Assembly: GCA_030689765.1 (NCBI GenBank)
Contig: JAUYEP010000127.1
Location: 1-35,612 of the forward strand
Reading direction: 5' to 3'
Origin: Methylovulum sp.
Lineage (GTDB): Bacteria > Pseudomonadota > Gammaproteobacteria > Methylococcales > Methylomonadaceae
Length of the DNA: 35,612 nt
In this document: positions 1 through 7,284 of the stretch, piece by piece
Layout of the letters: each line of letters opens with the position of its first letter
Numbering within the stretch: the first letter of the stretch is position 1
Translations under genes and position numbers: made by a program
The notes under the pieces: model-generated
Databases searched by the model: none
The model's input: the letters and a program-made list of their open reading frames with translations, nothing else
Told to the model about the DNA's origin: nothing

Positions 1-512
1 TTGTCTGCCGGTATATAAGGTATAAGTCCTTTTTGATAGGCCATTTCTTGTATTTCTCTAGGTAAATGTCGCGCATCTAACATTAAGCCATTCACCATGA
101 TCAACCAAGCCATCGGATTGTTATCGAGCTTGCTTGGCAAACACCAATTGGGATCAAGCTGCATCATTTTTAAGGTATCCCGCACAACCTTCGATTTGGA
201 AGCCCCTGTGCTTTTGCTGATGTTAAAGCTTTCACATAAATCGGTGGCACTAATATAAGGCTTTTCGCTCTTATCGAATAAAAAATTAACAAAACCCAAC
301 GCATAAATAATGCCACACGCCCAGGTATTAGCATGCCCGCTTACCAAGGGTGACGGTCGTTTTCGGCATAATGCGGCTGTAGCATAACGCGCTAATTGGG
401 CATATTCGTCATTCAGGTGCTGTCTGCTGAAATTATCAGTCAAGGCTACAATGGCATCGAATACCGGTTGCATGTTTTTAGGCATCTGCTCTGATTTATT
501 GGTTTTAGCCAT
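1..512 (-). CDS. DUF6398-type protein, cut by the left window edge
   Basis: A reading frame starts at the ATG at 512-510 and stays open for 170 codons to the window edge, so the C-terminus is missing. I recognise the family as DUF6398. The conserved stretches seen are KRPSPLVSGHANTWACGIIY (about residues 53-72), FVNFLFDK just after it, and NPMAWLIMVNGLMLDARHLP (about 134-153). A serine- and lysine-rich segment around residues 95-115 (ESFNISKSTGASKSKV) reads like a helix-turn-helix and would fit DNA binding, but that is inference. The cellular role of the family is not known to me. It stands alone on this strand beside decayed mobile DNA. Confidence 0.8.
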   Translation of the reverse strand, partial: MAKTNKSEQMPKNMQPVFDAIVALTDNFSRQHLNDEYAQLARYATAALCRKRPSPLVSGHANTWACGIIYALGFVNFLFDKSEKPYISATDLCESFNISKSTGASKSKVVRDTLKMMQLDPNWCLPSKLDNNPMAWLIMVNGLMLDARHLPREIQEMAYQKGLIPYIPAD

Positions 513-823
513 TTTTCTGGAAGTATATAGGTCGCGTATGGGCGCTGGTGCATAAAAAAACCGCTGTCAGCATTTTCCCTTGCCTCAAATATCTCAGGAT
601 AAAGCTGTCCCTAACGTTAGTGGAGCGGTGTACGACGCCCCCCGCGTAGCCGTAGGGGCAGGGTGTTTTGACGAAGTTGGAGCGATAGCGGAAGCGAAGT
701 CAAAATACAAGGCCATCCGATACGGCGTCAAGTCATTGTGGTGGACATGGCGCACTGCGTATCGGAGGGAAGTAGTGTGTCGTGGCGGACACAGGACGAA
801 CGCGGGCCGCCGAAGGCAATAAT
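513..823. repeat. Gene-free, repeat-rich stretch
   Basis: No convincing gene is seen. The stretch holds several short inverted repeats. TTTTGAC (666-672) pairs with GTCAAAA (699-705) around a purine-rich loop, and CCGATACG (717-724) pairs exactly with CGTATCGG (758-765). GC content is visibly higher than in the genes to the right. The short open frames here have no recognisable protein character. It looks like accumulated repeat or insertion debris leading into the palindrome at 824-890. Confidence 0.5.
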
Positions 824-890
824 CGCCAGGTCATTTTTCGCTGCTGAAATTGGACGGACCCCATTTCAGCTTTCGCGAAAAATCCTGGCG
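824..890. repeat. 67-bp near-perfect palindrome
   Basis: CGCCAGG (824-830) pairs with CCTGGCG (884-890). Inside these, ATTTTTCGC pairs with GCGAAAAAT, and CTGAAAT (843-849) pairs with ATTTCAG (862-868) around a short centre. The whole could fold as one long hairpin with small bulges. It abuts the first recognisable codons of the DUF3150 remnant. It may be a small non-autonomous element or an insertion-sequence end. The inner ACCCCATTTCAGC motif recurs near 19537. Confidence 0.65.
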
Positions 891-1248
891 TGCTGGATCA
901 GGCTATGGACCAGTTCCAAAAAACTGAGGCCGGAAGGCCTACAGTTGGCCAACGGTTCTGTGCTGCCGCCGGAAACATTGGCGTCATTGGGCACTAAAAA
1001 AACCGTGGACCCTAAGCAGTTGCACGAATTCACCCAGATCAAGAAAGAGGCAGAACGCATTTGTTTGGAGGCGGCCACCCGTTTTATCGGAGGCTTTGCC
1101 AATCCAGCCGATGAAATCCCCCGCATTGTCAATGAATTTGATGCACTTTCCCGGCAGTTTTACGAGGAAAGGGAACGTTTACGCGTCCATCACCGATGAG
1201 TGGGTACAGCTGCATCCGGCTTTTGCGTCCGATGGCCCGGAGTTTTAG
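888..1248 (+). pseudogene. DUF3150 gene remnant, frameshifted and truncated
   Basis: The translation from about 888 reads like the N-terminal two thirds of DUF3150 proteins: IRLWTSSKKLRPEGLQLANG, then LPPETLASLGTKKTVDPKQL, then EAERICLEAATRFIGGFANP. DUF3150 proteins are usually encoded on plasmids or integrative elements near MoxR-like ATPases; that context is from general knowledge. No proper start is seen because the palindrome lies where the first codons should be. Near 1166-1176 the frame breaks: a one-base shift restores YASITDEWVQLHPAFA, which fits the family's Y...W...HP stretch, and then a TAG follows at 1246. The 3' part overlaps the end of the opposing transposase remnant. The product is unlikely to be functional. 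Confidence 0.6.
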
Positions 1249-1980
1249 GTTGTTGTGTAGTTCAGCAGGTAGTGGTAAAGGTGCGTTTTTAGTTGCCCCA
1301 CATCCTCGTAATGGAAGCGTTTGGTGGTGTTGGCCTTGGCCTTCTTGTCCGTGGCCTCGACCATGCCGTTCGTCCACGGGTGCCTGGCCAAGGTGGTGCG
1401 GTGTCCAATCTGCCGTCCCTTGCACAACGCCGCGAACGGATGCTCTTTGTCATTGGGTTTCTTGTTTTCAGGCAGCGGGTTATAGCTGAACTCCATGCCG
1501 TTGTCAGTGAGGATTTTTTCGACCTTGAACGGGTACTGCGCCAAGGCGTTTCCGAGGAAGGCGGTGGCGGTGTCCATCCTTTTGTTGTCATGCAGTTCCA
1601 AGTAGACATAGCGGGTGGCGCGGTCAATGGCGACGGACAAATACCACTTGTCTTTGCCCAAATTGATCTGGGCGGTGTCGATGTGCAGGAAGCCGGGTTT
1701 GTAAGCCTTGAAGGGCTTGGCCGCCTTCCCCTCGTCCGGCAACAGGTCGCCGAGGCGGCTGATGCCGTGGCGTTGCAGGCAACGGTGCAGGTTGGGGCGG
1801 GCCGGCGCGGGGATTTCTGGCTGCAACAAGTCCAGCAGGTCGTCCAGGGGCAACAGGGTCTTGCGCCGCGTCTCGACGGTCACGGCCTCGTCGGCCAGCA
1901 CGCCGCCCTGGCCCGGACGGCGGCCACATTTGAGGTCTTCGAGGGACTCCAGCCGCTGTCTGTGACAAACTGGCATCACA
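1200..1980 (-). mobile_element. Truncated IS481-family insertion sequence
   Basis: This GC-rich block differs sharply in base composition from the AT-rich genes to its right. It carries an IS481-type integrase-core transposase that lacks its N-terminal helix-turn-helix. No clear terminal inverted repeats or target-site duplication were found. The right end appears cut where a DUF1640-like start begins (about 1980-2000), and the left end merges with the DUF3150 remnant (about 1200-1245). The boundaries are therefore estimates. Confidence 0.6.
1245..1976 (-). pseudogene. IS481-type DDE transposase, N-terminally truncated
   Basis: The integrase core is clear. The first catalytic Asp is in PGFLHIDTAQ, the second in ILTDNGMEFS and the Glu in HPWTNGMVEAT, which is the DDE order of IS481/rve transposases. 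The family linker KTLLPLDDLLDLL and RHGISRLGDLL precede the core. A normal IS481 transposase has a further 50-60 N-terminal residues with a helix-turn-helix; these are absent, and the in-frame ATG at 1976 is only the first internal Met. At the C-terminus the frame ends in NYTTT. A neighbouring frame continues with LRAIGRKSRMQ, resembling the usual C-terminal ALGxKTPxQ, so a frameshift near 1250 is likely. It is probably inactive. Confidence 0.7.
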
Positions 1981-2001
1981 TTGAATTTGATAAGGAAAGT
2001 T

Positions 2002-2142
2002 ATGACGACGATTACATTTGATACTTTGAAATTTGTTGAAAAGCCCAAAGTAACCCGTAAGGAGATTCCCGTCAGTTGTCAATTAAACCACCCCTGGGAA
2101 ACTGGGGGCTTTTTTTTGTTTATGCCCGGCATCCCGATGTAA
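2002..2142 (+). pseudogene. 5' remnant of a DUF1640-like gene
   Basis: The ATG at 2002 has a good ribosome binding site (AAGGAAAG at 1992-1999). The first 13 residues, MTTITFDTLKFVE, match the usual opening of DUF1640 coiled-coil proteins. After that the similarity stops, and the frame runs through a GC hairpin with a T-run before a stop at 2140-2142, giving 46 residues. I read it as a gene start cut off by rearrangement, with its promoter side replaced by the IS481 fragment. A genuine small protein of 46 residues is possible but less likely. Confidence 0.4.
2091..2118 (+). terminator. Possible rho-independent terminator
   Basis: CCCC (2091-2094) faces a GGGG run (2104-2107) across a 9-base loop and is followed directly by C and eight T residues. 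The short stem and T tract fit a rightward intrinsic terminator, ending whatever transcript enters from the left before the TPR gene. Confidence 0.4.
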
Positions 2143-2177
2143 CTTGGCCTCGAAAGTGAAAATCGGAAAATAAATTA

Positions 2178-2186
2178 TGCTATAGT
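2178..2186 (+). promoter_or_regulatory. Possible extended -10 element upstream of the TPR gene
   Basis: TGC followed by TATAGT resembles an extended -10 box in the AT-rich stretch 2143-2335 before the TPR gene. No good -35 box is seen at the right distance. A small palindrome, GGATGC-CC-GCATCC, lies at 2211-2224 and could be an operator or an RNA hairpin. This is a guess from sequence alone. Confidence 0.22.
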
Positions 2187-2335
2187 TTCAAGCAACAATT
2201 GATGTGGCCTGGATGCCCGCATCCAAAAAAACAAAAGCCGAAAACTTGACCGTTTTAAAGTATACGTTGTGTGCCATGTCCTGATTTAGAATAACAATCA
2301 TTCCCTCTAAGCAATAATTATCAATAGGCGACCTA

Positions 2336-4036
2336 ATGAAACATAATAAAAAAATTAATAGAAATGGGCTTGCTGTATTAGCCATAGGCATTTTATCCTC
2401 TAGTCCTTTGGTAATGTCAGCAACCTATGACCAATTAAATCTTCAACAAAAACATTTTAATGAAATAGACCAAATTGCGCCATTAAATAATGAGTCTGGA
2501 AGTTCACCGTCAATGTTAGATTCATTACAGCAAGCTGAAGTAAACAATAAAAAATCCAGTTACCGTGAAGTTCTAAATCTTTTAAAACAAAATAAGCTCA
2601 AAAATGCCAGGGATAAAATTTCCGCATTATTAAAAAAGACGCCAGGAGATTCGGAATTTTACAATTTACAAGCCTTATTGGAAACGCTGGAAAAAAACAC
2701 CTTCGCCGCACAACAAAGTTATCAAAAAGCACTACAACTCAACCCCAAAAATATTTTAGCGTATCTAGGAATAGCGAAAATAAATTTAGAAGCCGGAGAG
2801 ATGGATAAAGCTAAAGACTATGCTAATAAGGCATTGGCCATTAATAATAAAATTATTGGCGCTTATCTTCTGTTGGCGGATATCGCTAATAAACAGAAAA
2901 ATAATATTGAGGTGGAATCTGTTTTGTTAACGGCACATGAAAAAGTAAAAGGTGATATTACCTCAGAAATAGAAGTCATTAAAAATTTAGGGAAGTTTTA
3001 TGCGGTACAAAAACAGCCCGAAAAAATCCAATTATTAAGTGAAGATCTGGTCAAACGTTATCCCAATAACAGTCAAGCAATGTCCGTTCTTGCCGGTGTT
3101 CAAATTGTTAATGACAAAAAAGCACTAGCCGAGCAGACGCTACGCCAGATTATTGATCAAGAAAAACATGACACTAATCATCGTTTGTTGCTGGCTAAAT
3201 TACTTAGTGAACAACCGGATAAAGAAAAAGAGGTGCTGAAATTGCTGGATGAGGCATCAAAGATAGAACCCAATAACCCACAGGCGCTTGTTTTTAAAAC
3301 GGCTTATTTAATTAAGCTGCAACGCTATCCTGAAGCATCGGAACTCGCCAATAAAACCGAGACACTGTTTCCCAAGTTAGTGCTGGGTAAGCTTTTAAAA
3401 GGGGATGTCTTCTTGGCTGAAAAGAAATTGGACAAAGCCCTTGAAAGTTATCAACAAGCTTACAAAACACAGCCGAATGACAAAGTATTATTTACTATCG
3501 TCGATATAATGAATGCACAGAAAAAGTCGCCTGAAGCCATAAAGTTTCTTGATAAGGCATTAGAAAAAAATCCTAAGAATGGGGCTATCCATTTTAAACT
3601 GGCAGTAGTTTACCAACAACTGAATGACAACCCAAAAGCCGAAAACCATTACCAAGCAATACTGGCTGGACAACCTGATAATGTATTGGCACTTAATAAT
3701 TTAGCATGGCTTTATGTGCAACGGAATAATCCACAAGCTATAGAATTAGCAAAGAAAGCTTACGCTAAATCTCCTGAATCAGCGGCAATTGCAGATACTT
3801 ATGGTTACATCTTGGTTAAACAAGGGCAGGCTGTAGAAGGTTTAACCGTACTTGAAAAAGCGGCTAGTTTAGCGCCAGCAGCAAATGATATTCAGTTTCA
3901 TTTGGCTGAGGCTTACGCGGCTAATAATAACCGGAGCAAAGCTGTTGAAATACTCGAAACCCTTGCTAAAGCTGGACAAGACTTCTCAGAAAAAAAAGCC
4001 GCGCTTAACTTGTTAGATACATTGAAACCCAATTAA
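2336..4036 (+). CDS. Secreted tetratricopeptide-repeat protein
   Basis: The 566-residue product begins with a signal peptide: a basic stretch (KHNKKINRN), a hydrophobic core (GLAVLAIGILSSSPLVM) and a likely cut after VMSA, near residue 30. No lipobox Cys is present, so it should be periplasmic or exported rather than a lipoprotein. From about residue 75 to the end it is a run of TPR helices with the usual spacing, for example AYLGIAKINLEAGEMDKAKD, ALESYQQAYKTQPND and ALNNLAWLYVQRNNPQAIEL. TPR proteins of this kind (PrsT-like) are commonly encoded in PEP-CTERM/exopolysaccharide loci and are thought to scaffold assembly. It is shorter than the roughly 900-residue PEP-TPR lipoproteins, so I do not assign that name. 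A plain Shine-Dalgarno (AGGCG) precedes the ATG. It appears to be a single-gene transcript. Confidence 0.85.
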   Translation: MKHNKKINRNGLAVLAIGILSSSPLVMSATYDQLNLQQKHFNEIDQIAPLNNESGSSPSMLDSLQQAEVNNKKSSYREVLNLLKQNKLKNARDKISALLKKTPGDSEFYNLQALLETLEKNTFAAQQSYQKALQLNPKNILAYLGIAKINLEAGEMDKAKDYANKALAINNKIIGAYLLLADIANKQKNNIEVESVLLTAHEKVKGDITSEIEVIKNLGKFYAVQKQPEKIQLLSEDLVKRYPNNSQAMSVLAGVQIVNDKKALAEQTLRQIIDQEKHDTNHRLLLAKLLSEQPDKEKEVLKLLDEASKIEPNNPQALVFKTAYLIKLQRYPEASELANKTETLFPKLVLGKLLKGDVFLAEKKLDKALESYQQAYKTQPNDKVLFTIVDIMNAQKKSPEAIKFLDKALEKNPKNGAIHFKLAVVYQQLNDNPKAENHYQAILAGQPDNVLALNNLAWLYVQRNNPQAIELAKKAYAKSPESAAIADTYGYILVKQGQAVEGLTVLEKAASLAPAANDIQFHLAEAYAANNNRSKAVEILETLAKAGQDFSEKKAALNLLDTLKPN

Positions 4037-4362
4037 TCCACTGTAAACTGACGGCCCAGATGATTTGGGGCGGATCGGATGGCTGCCTTAAATTTAGCTT
4101 GGTTTTACAGGCTTATGCCTTATGGGTACTTTACCGTTGCTCCTTGGCAAAGTACCCGCATAAGGTGATCAAATGTTAAAAGACTTGCGGATGACTACTT
4201 ACAGCGTTTTCATTCTTCATTAAGGCTAGCCACTCAAGTTGGGACAGGTTAAGCCGTTCGTGGTGATCCTTCGGCTGCGCTCAGGACTAAAGGCCTTGTC
4301 GAAGGATGAACGGCTTAACCGCTCATCCTTCGACAAGGCTCTCCTGAGCGTAGCCGAAGGGC
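4037..4362. other. Gene-free stretch after the TPR gene
   Basis: No gene is seen between the TPR stop and the repeat-derived end of the next opposing frame. The stretch contains a long imperfect hairpin (4118-4165) and most of a head-to-head repeat pair (4246-4383), both described separately. It may serve as the transcription end for the convergent TPR and hydrolase operons, but no T-run follows the hairpins. Confidence 0.5.
4118..4165. repeat. Imperfect 15-17 bp hairpin
   Basis: CCTTATGGGTACTTT (4118-4132) pairs with AAAGTACCCGCATAAGG (4149-4165), with a two-base bulge and a 16-base loop. It sits between two convergent genes. It could be a bidirectional terminator or RNA-stabilising hairpin, or a REP-like element. 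Confidence 0.55.
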
Positions 4363-4383
4363 TCAGGACGAACGGTTAAGCCT
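4246..4383. repeat. Head-to-head pair of dispersed repeats (REP/BIME-like)
   Basis: Two diverged copies of one repeat of about 65-70 bp lie in inverted orientation. Each carries the blocks CCTTCGGCT, GCTCAGGA and CCTTGTCGAAGGAT and is bounded by GTTAAGCCGTTC or its complement. GTTAAGCCGTTC (4248-4259) and GAACGGCTTAAC (4308-4319) are an exact 12-bp inverted pair. The block CTTCGACAAGGCTC...CTGAGC...GAAGGGCTCAGGACGAACGG is a type of intergenic repeat seen in many copies in some proteobacterial genomes. Copy number here cannot be judged from one window. Confidence 0.65.
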
Positions 4384-4647
4384 TGTCCGTACCCGACTTA
4401 AATTATTAACGACGAATGAAACCGCTGTAAATAGGAAAAGGGCACAAGTGCAAACACTGGGTTTAGCCGCCATGATACCTGCCCCAATACCAGTAATAAG
4501 CATCCACAGGACAGGATTTATCCCGGCAATTTGCCCATAGTTTTTACTACACCTACCATCACATAGACTTCGTCCTCGATCCGTTAGCTCACCTTGCAAG
4601 CATTTTTCTTCGCTAACTTCATGTGTTATTGCAATATTCACAGCCAT
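4363..4647 (-). CDS. Hypothetical small membrane protein (doubtful)
   Basis: A 94-codon frame starts 10 bases inside the end of the hydrolase gene, a spacing typical of coupled genes. The N-terminal half is polar and Cys-containing. The middle has two hydrophobic stretches (about residues 44-60 and 64-81). The last 12 residues come from the dispersed repeat at 4246-4383, so the original C-terminus, if there was one, is lost. I do not recognise it, and it may be a chance frame or a truncated gene. Confidence 0.28.
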   Translation of the reverse strand: MAVNIAITHEVSEEKCLQGELTDRGRSLCDGRCSKNYGQIAGINPVLWMLITGIGAGIMAAKPSVCTCALFLFTAVSFVVNNLSRVRTRLNRSS

Positions 4648-5459
4648 TGCTTAACCTTATCACAACTTGCTTTAATCAAATCAGATGCTTCACAAGTCTC
4701 TTGACTAGACCAGAAAGCATCATCAACCACTTTTATCAGCGAAGCATTAATGTTTCGTTCTTGCAGAATAACAAGCAATTGCGTATTGCCAATGACACCC
4801 GGATTATCCTCGCCAGGCGCCACTTCAAAGATCGCTACTTCGTTAACGGTTTGCCAATCCAATCGATCAGCGTGTAAAGCCATTAACGGCTTAATCAAAT
4901 CCGAATTCAGCAAATAACCGGCGACCTCGATGGCCCGGCCTTCGAGCAATTGCTGCTTAATATCAGATACTTTTTCGCGTGATGCATGTTTATTCATCAT
5001 TGCCGCCGTTACACGCAAACGTAAAAATTGCGTGATAAAAACATCTCCATTTAAAACAGGCTGCCATGCAATCAGGTGTTGAATCCGATGCCGTTTTCGG
5101 CTAGAAAAATCCATCGCCAGCAATGCACCAATTCTTAAGCCCCATAAATCAACCGATTGCGCACCTTGCTGTTTTAACCAATCAATTCCGGCATCGATAT
5201 TTTGCAGCCAAATTTCCCATGTCGCTTCGCCGAAATCGCCTGTACTGTCGCCGGTCCCGAATAAATCCAGAACCAAAACAGCATAGCCTAGATCAGAAAA
5301 CGCCTGTGCTTGTAATGCCACCATACGCCGCGATTTGTTCATTTCTTCTGCGAAAGCGGGAATATGAATGATAGCTTTGTCAAAATAGGGTTTACCCACA
5401 GGTGGCCAATAAATGGCGAATAACTTTCCTACACTGCTTTCAATAAATAAGGGCTGCAT
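4638..5459 (-). CDS. Exosortase A system-associated hydrolase 2-like protein
   Basis: This is an alpha/beta-hydrolase-fold protein of 273 residues matching from memory the TIGR03101 family (exosortase A-associated hydrolase 2). Hallmarks are HIPAFAEEMNKSRRM near residues 32-46, VLDLFGTGDSTGDF near 63-76, and the elbow LWGLRIGALLAMD at 105-117. In the elbow, the position of the usual nucleophile in G-x-S-x-G is Arg (G-L-R-I-G). As far as I recall this is shared by the family, so classical serine hydrolysis is doubtful. I chose the ATG at 5459 because the longer frame begins at a TTG without conserved sequence. It lies downstream of the acyl carrier protein and GNAT genes on the same strand, which suggests a joint role in acyl transfer during polysaccharide assembly (inference). 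Confidence 0.8.
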   Translation of the reverse strand: MQPLFIESSVGKLFAIYWPPVGKPYFDKAIIHIPAFAEEMNKSRRMVALQAQAFSDLGYAVLVLDLFGTGDSTGDFGEATWEIWLQNIDAGIDWLKQQGAQSVDLWGLRIGALLAMDFSSRKRHRIQHLIAWQPVLNGDVFITQFLRLRVTAAMMNKHASREKVSDIKQQLLEGRAIEVAGYLLNSDLIKPLMALHADRLDWQTVNEVAIFEVAPGEDNPGVIGNTQLLVILQERNINASLIKVVDDAFWSSQETCEASDLIKASCDKVKQWL

Positions 5460-5503
5460 GGTCCATCGATAATCAAACAGGAACGGCTGATTTAACCGGC
5501 ATT

Positions 5504-5623
5504 TTATTGCAATGCCCACCAATATTGTTGCACATCTTCATTAGCCTCCCGATCATAGGTTTTCGTGATCGGCAAACGTAAAACAATCGCGGCATAAATA
5601 TCCCGTCGCCTAAATAGAAATGT
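5504..5623 (-). pseudogene. Possible decayed 3' gene end
   Basis: Just upstream of the hydrolase an open stretch without a start codon encodes a natural-looking C-terminus: AAIVLRLPITKTYDREANED then VQQYWWALQ and a stop. A one-base shift upstream adds QPEHFYLGDG. It could be the tail of a gene deleted between the acyl carrier protein and hydrolase genes. I do not recognise the family. Confidence 0.22.
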
Positions 5624-5716
5624 TCAGGCTGCTAATGATGGCTACACCGACTGTAGGGCTAACGCACTAACAAGGACACCTATAATATGTACATAAGTAG
5701 ATTACTGACAGTCATG

Positions 5717-5992
5717 TTATCGCATTCCTAAAATTCGACCTGCCTGCTGTTTTCGTTCGACAAAAGTCACCAGTGAACCGAACGTTTCAAATACTGAGGC
5801 GTCAATTTCATCATCATCAACAACAAAACCAAAACAATCTTCCAGTGCGGTAATGATTGAAACAACAGCCATTGAATCGAATTCGGGGATAGCTCCAAGT
5901 AAAGGGGCCTCGTTCACCAGATAATTGCCGCCGTCACTAGATTGTAAAACAGAGTTAACTATTTCTTGTACCTGTTTTTTAATACCTGACAT
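5717..5992 (-). CDS. Acyl carrier protein
   Basis: The 91-residue acidic protein has the carrier-protein fold signature: the helix-2 motif EFDSMAVVSIITALE, in which Ser40 is the expected phosphopantetheine attachment site, followed by the acidic stretch VDDDEIDASVFETFGSLVTF. Length and charge are normal for a stand-alone carrier. The start ATG has a good ribosome binding site (AAGGG at 5998-6002). The gene follows the GNAT-like gene by 13 bases and precedes the hydrolase, so the three look co-transcribed. Dedicated acyl carriers are regular members of exosortase A loci. The acyl group and acceptor are unknown. It is unlikely to be the housekeeping fatty-acid carrier, given the DSM rather than DSL motif and the context. 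Confidence 0.9.
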   Translation of the reverse strand: MSGIKKQVQEIVNSVLQSSDGGNYLVNEAPLLGAIPEFDSMAVVSIITALEDCFGFVVDDDEIDASVFETFGSLVTFVERKQQAGRILGMR

Positions 5993-6005
5993 TTTTACCC
6001 TTTAA

Positions 6006-7091
6006 TTAGTTTGCAGACACTTTTCCTAAAATATTGAGCAATCGCTTCATGTAAAACTTCAACGTTTCTTTAGCATACCCAATACATCCCCTTACAGTGA
6101 ATGTATTAAATAGCAAAATTCCCCAGCGTTCACGCCTGTTAGACATCCAGTCTTTTTTATAGGCATCATCCCCGCACAAATAATCAACCACCTCAACTTT
6201 ATCGACATCAAGCACATATTCCATCAATTTTGTGGTTAGGATAGTACCCGCTGAATATTGTTTGTAATTTTCATCATAAGCCAATTTGAAAATATAGGCT
6301 GTTTTATCTGCCACGATCCAGACCTGTGCGGCTATTGCTTTATTTCCAAAATAGGCAACCCCCAAGCGCAAACCATCAATAGATGCGGCTAACTTCATCA
6401 ACCCCGGCATAAATTCAGGGAAAGCTTCTTCAACTTTCCAACTGGACTGATAAACATGCAGATAAGCCGCCATACCTTCAGCCAAACCTTGTTCGGAGGT
6501 AATAATTTCAATACGCGCGCCATCAAGCTGTAAAAACTTTTTGGATTTGCGCGAAACAGTATTTTTCAGTTGTGAAGAAAGGCCTGCAAAATATTCCTGA
6601 TATGACCGCCCGTTAACATCCAGATACCAATTACCAAAACAAAAGAAACTTACTGCAAACAGACCGGCTATTTTGAGTTGCCTTAATAAAAAATCACTCT
6701 CTTCAAATGCAAGCGGACGTAATTCCATCACATCCCATGCAGGCAATTGCTTTTGTAAGGTTATAAAAAAATCAGCAATATGCTGTCCATCAGCATCCGC
6801 TCTATTGCCTATGACAGAATAAATTGGCGAATAATAATTAGTTAAGCTTTTAACCGTTCTTAGCGAATGTTCAACCGTGAATATCACCGGCAAAACAACA
6901 GGTAATTCAGCGTCATCCTCATAAAAAAAACAGGCTTCAACGCCCATTGGCTTGGTAATGGTCTCGGTAAAGTTTTTAATCCAGATAAAAGAATTAAAAA
7001 ATTCTTTATCAGGACAGCTTAACCTCTTAACCACAGCAAGTGGTAAATCATCAATGCTTGACTTTACGACTGCCATAACATTAAATCCCAT
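6006..7091 (-). CDS. GNAT/FemAB-like acyltransferase
   Basis: The 361-residue protein resembles the GNAT-superfamily group with an Acetyltransf_6 (BioF2-like) domain in its C-terminal half. Features are FAGLSSQLKNTVSRKSKKF (about residues 168-186), a segment LRLGVAYFGNKAIAAQVWIV typical of the acyl-CoA-binding beta strands, and AYDENYKQYSAGTILTTKLM. The N-terminal half probably forms a second, degenerate GNAT fold as in FemAB proteins. Such proteins transfer acyl or aminoacyl groups to surface glycans or peptides. With a carrier protein directly downstream, an acyl-ACP donor is an attractive inference. The ATG at 7091 is used here; the internal ATG at 7076 is an equally possible start. It is the first gene of a leftward operon diverging from the large ligase gene at 7285. 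Confidence 0.75.
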   Translation of the reverse strand: MGFNVMAVVKSSIDDLPLAVVKRLSCPDKEFFNSFIWIKNFTETITKPMGVEACFFYEDDAELPVVLPVIFTVEHSLRTVKSLTNYYSPIYSVIGNRADADGQHIADFFITLQKQLPAWDVMELRPLAFEESDFLLRQLKIAGLFAVSFFCFGNWYLDVNGRSYQEYFAGLSSQLKNTVSRKSKKFLQLDGARIEIITSEQGLAEGMAAYLHVYQSSWKVEEAFPEFMPGLMKLAASIDGLRLGVAYFGNKAIAAQVWIVADKTAYIFKLAYDENYKQYSAGTILTTKLMEYVLDVDKVEVVDYLCGDDAYKKDWMSNRRERWGILLFNTFTVRGCIGYAKETLKFYMKRLLNILGKVSAN

Positions 7092-7284
7092 TCATCCAAG
7101 TGGAAAAAAAGATGAGGAAAACAGCCACATTGATTCTATTGTTTTCAAATTATCATCGCCGACAAAAAATAGCGCTTTGCATTTTTTCATACCCATGCTA
7201 GAAATGTGACCAATACGCCTCATAAATCCAAATTTGATACCGTCATCATTCGCCGTTATCTATACTTAACAGCCGATTTTTTAT

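Noticed and set aside
1293-2021. Long plus-strand frame of 242 codons
   Set aside because: It is the complement of the IS481 transposase; its length comes from high GC content and it lacks any domain signature.
2188-2391. Minus-strand 67-codon frame upstream of the TPR gene
   Set aside because: It overlaps the TPR signal peptide coding sequence and the likely promoter region, and shows no recognisable sequence.
2336-4036. TPR protein as a PEP-CTERM TPR lipoprotein or a PEP-CTERM target
   Set aside because: No lipobox Cys follows the signal peptide, the length is much shorter than that family, and the C-terminus (LLDTLKPN) lacks the PEP motif, helix and basic tail.
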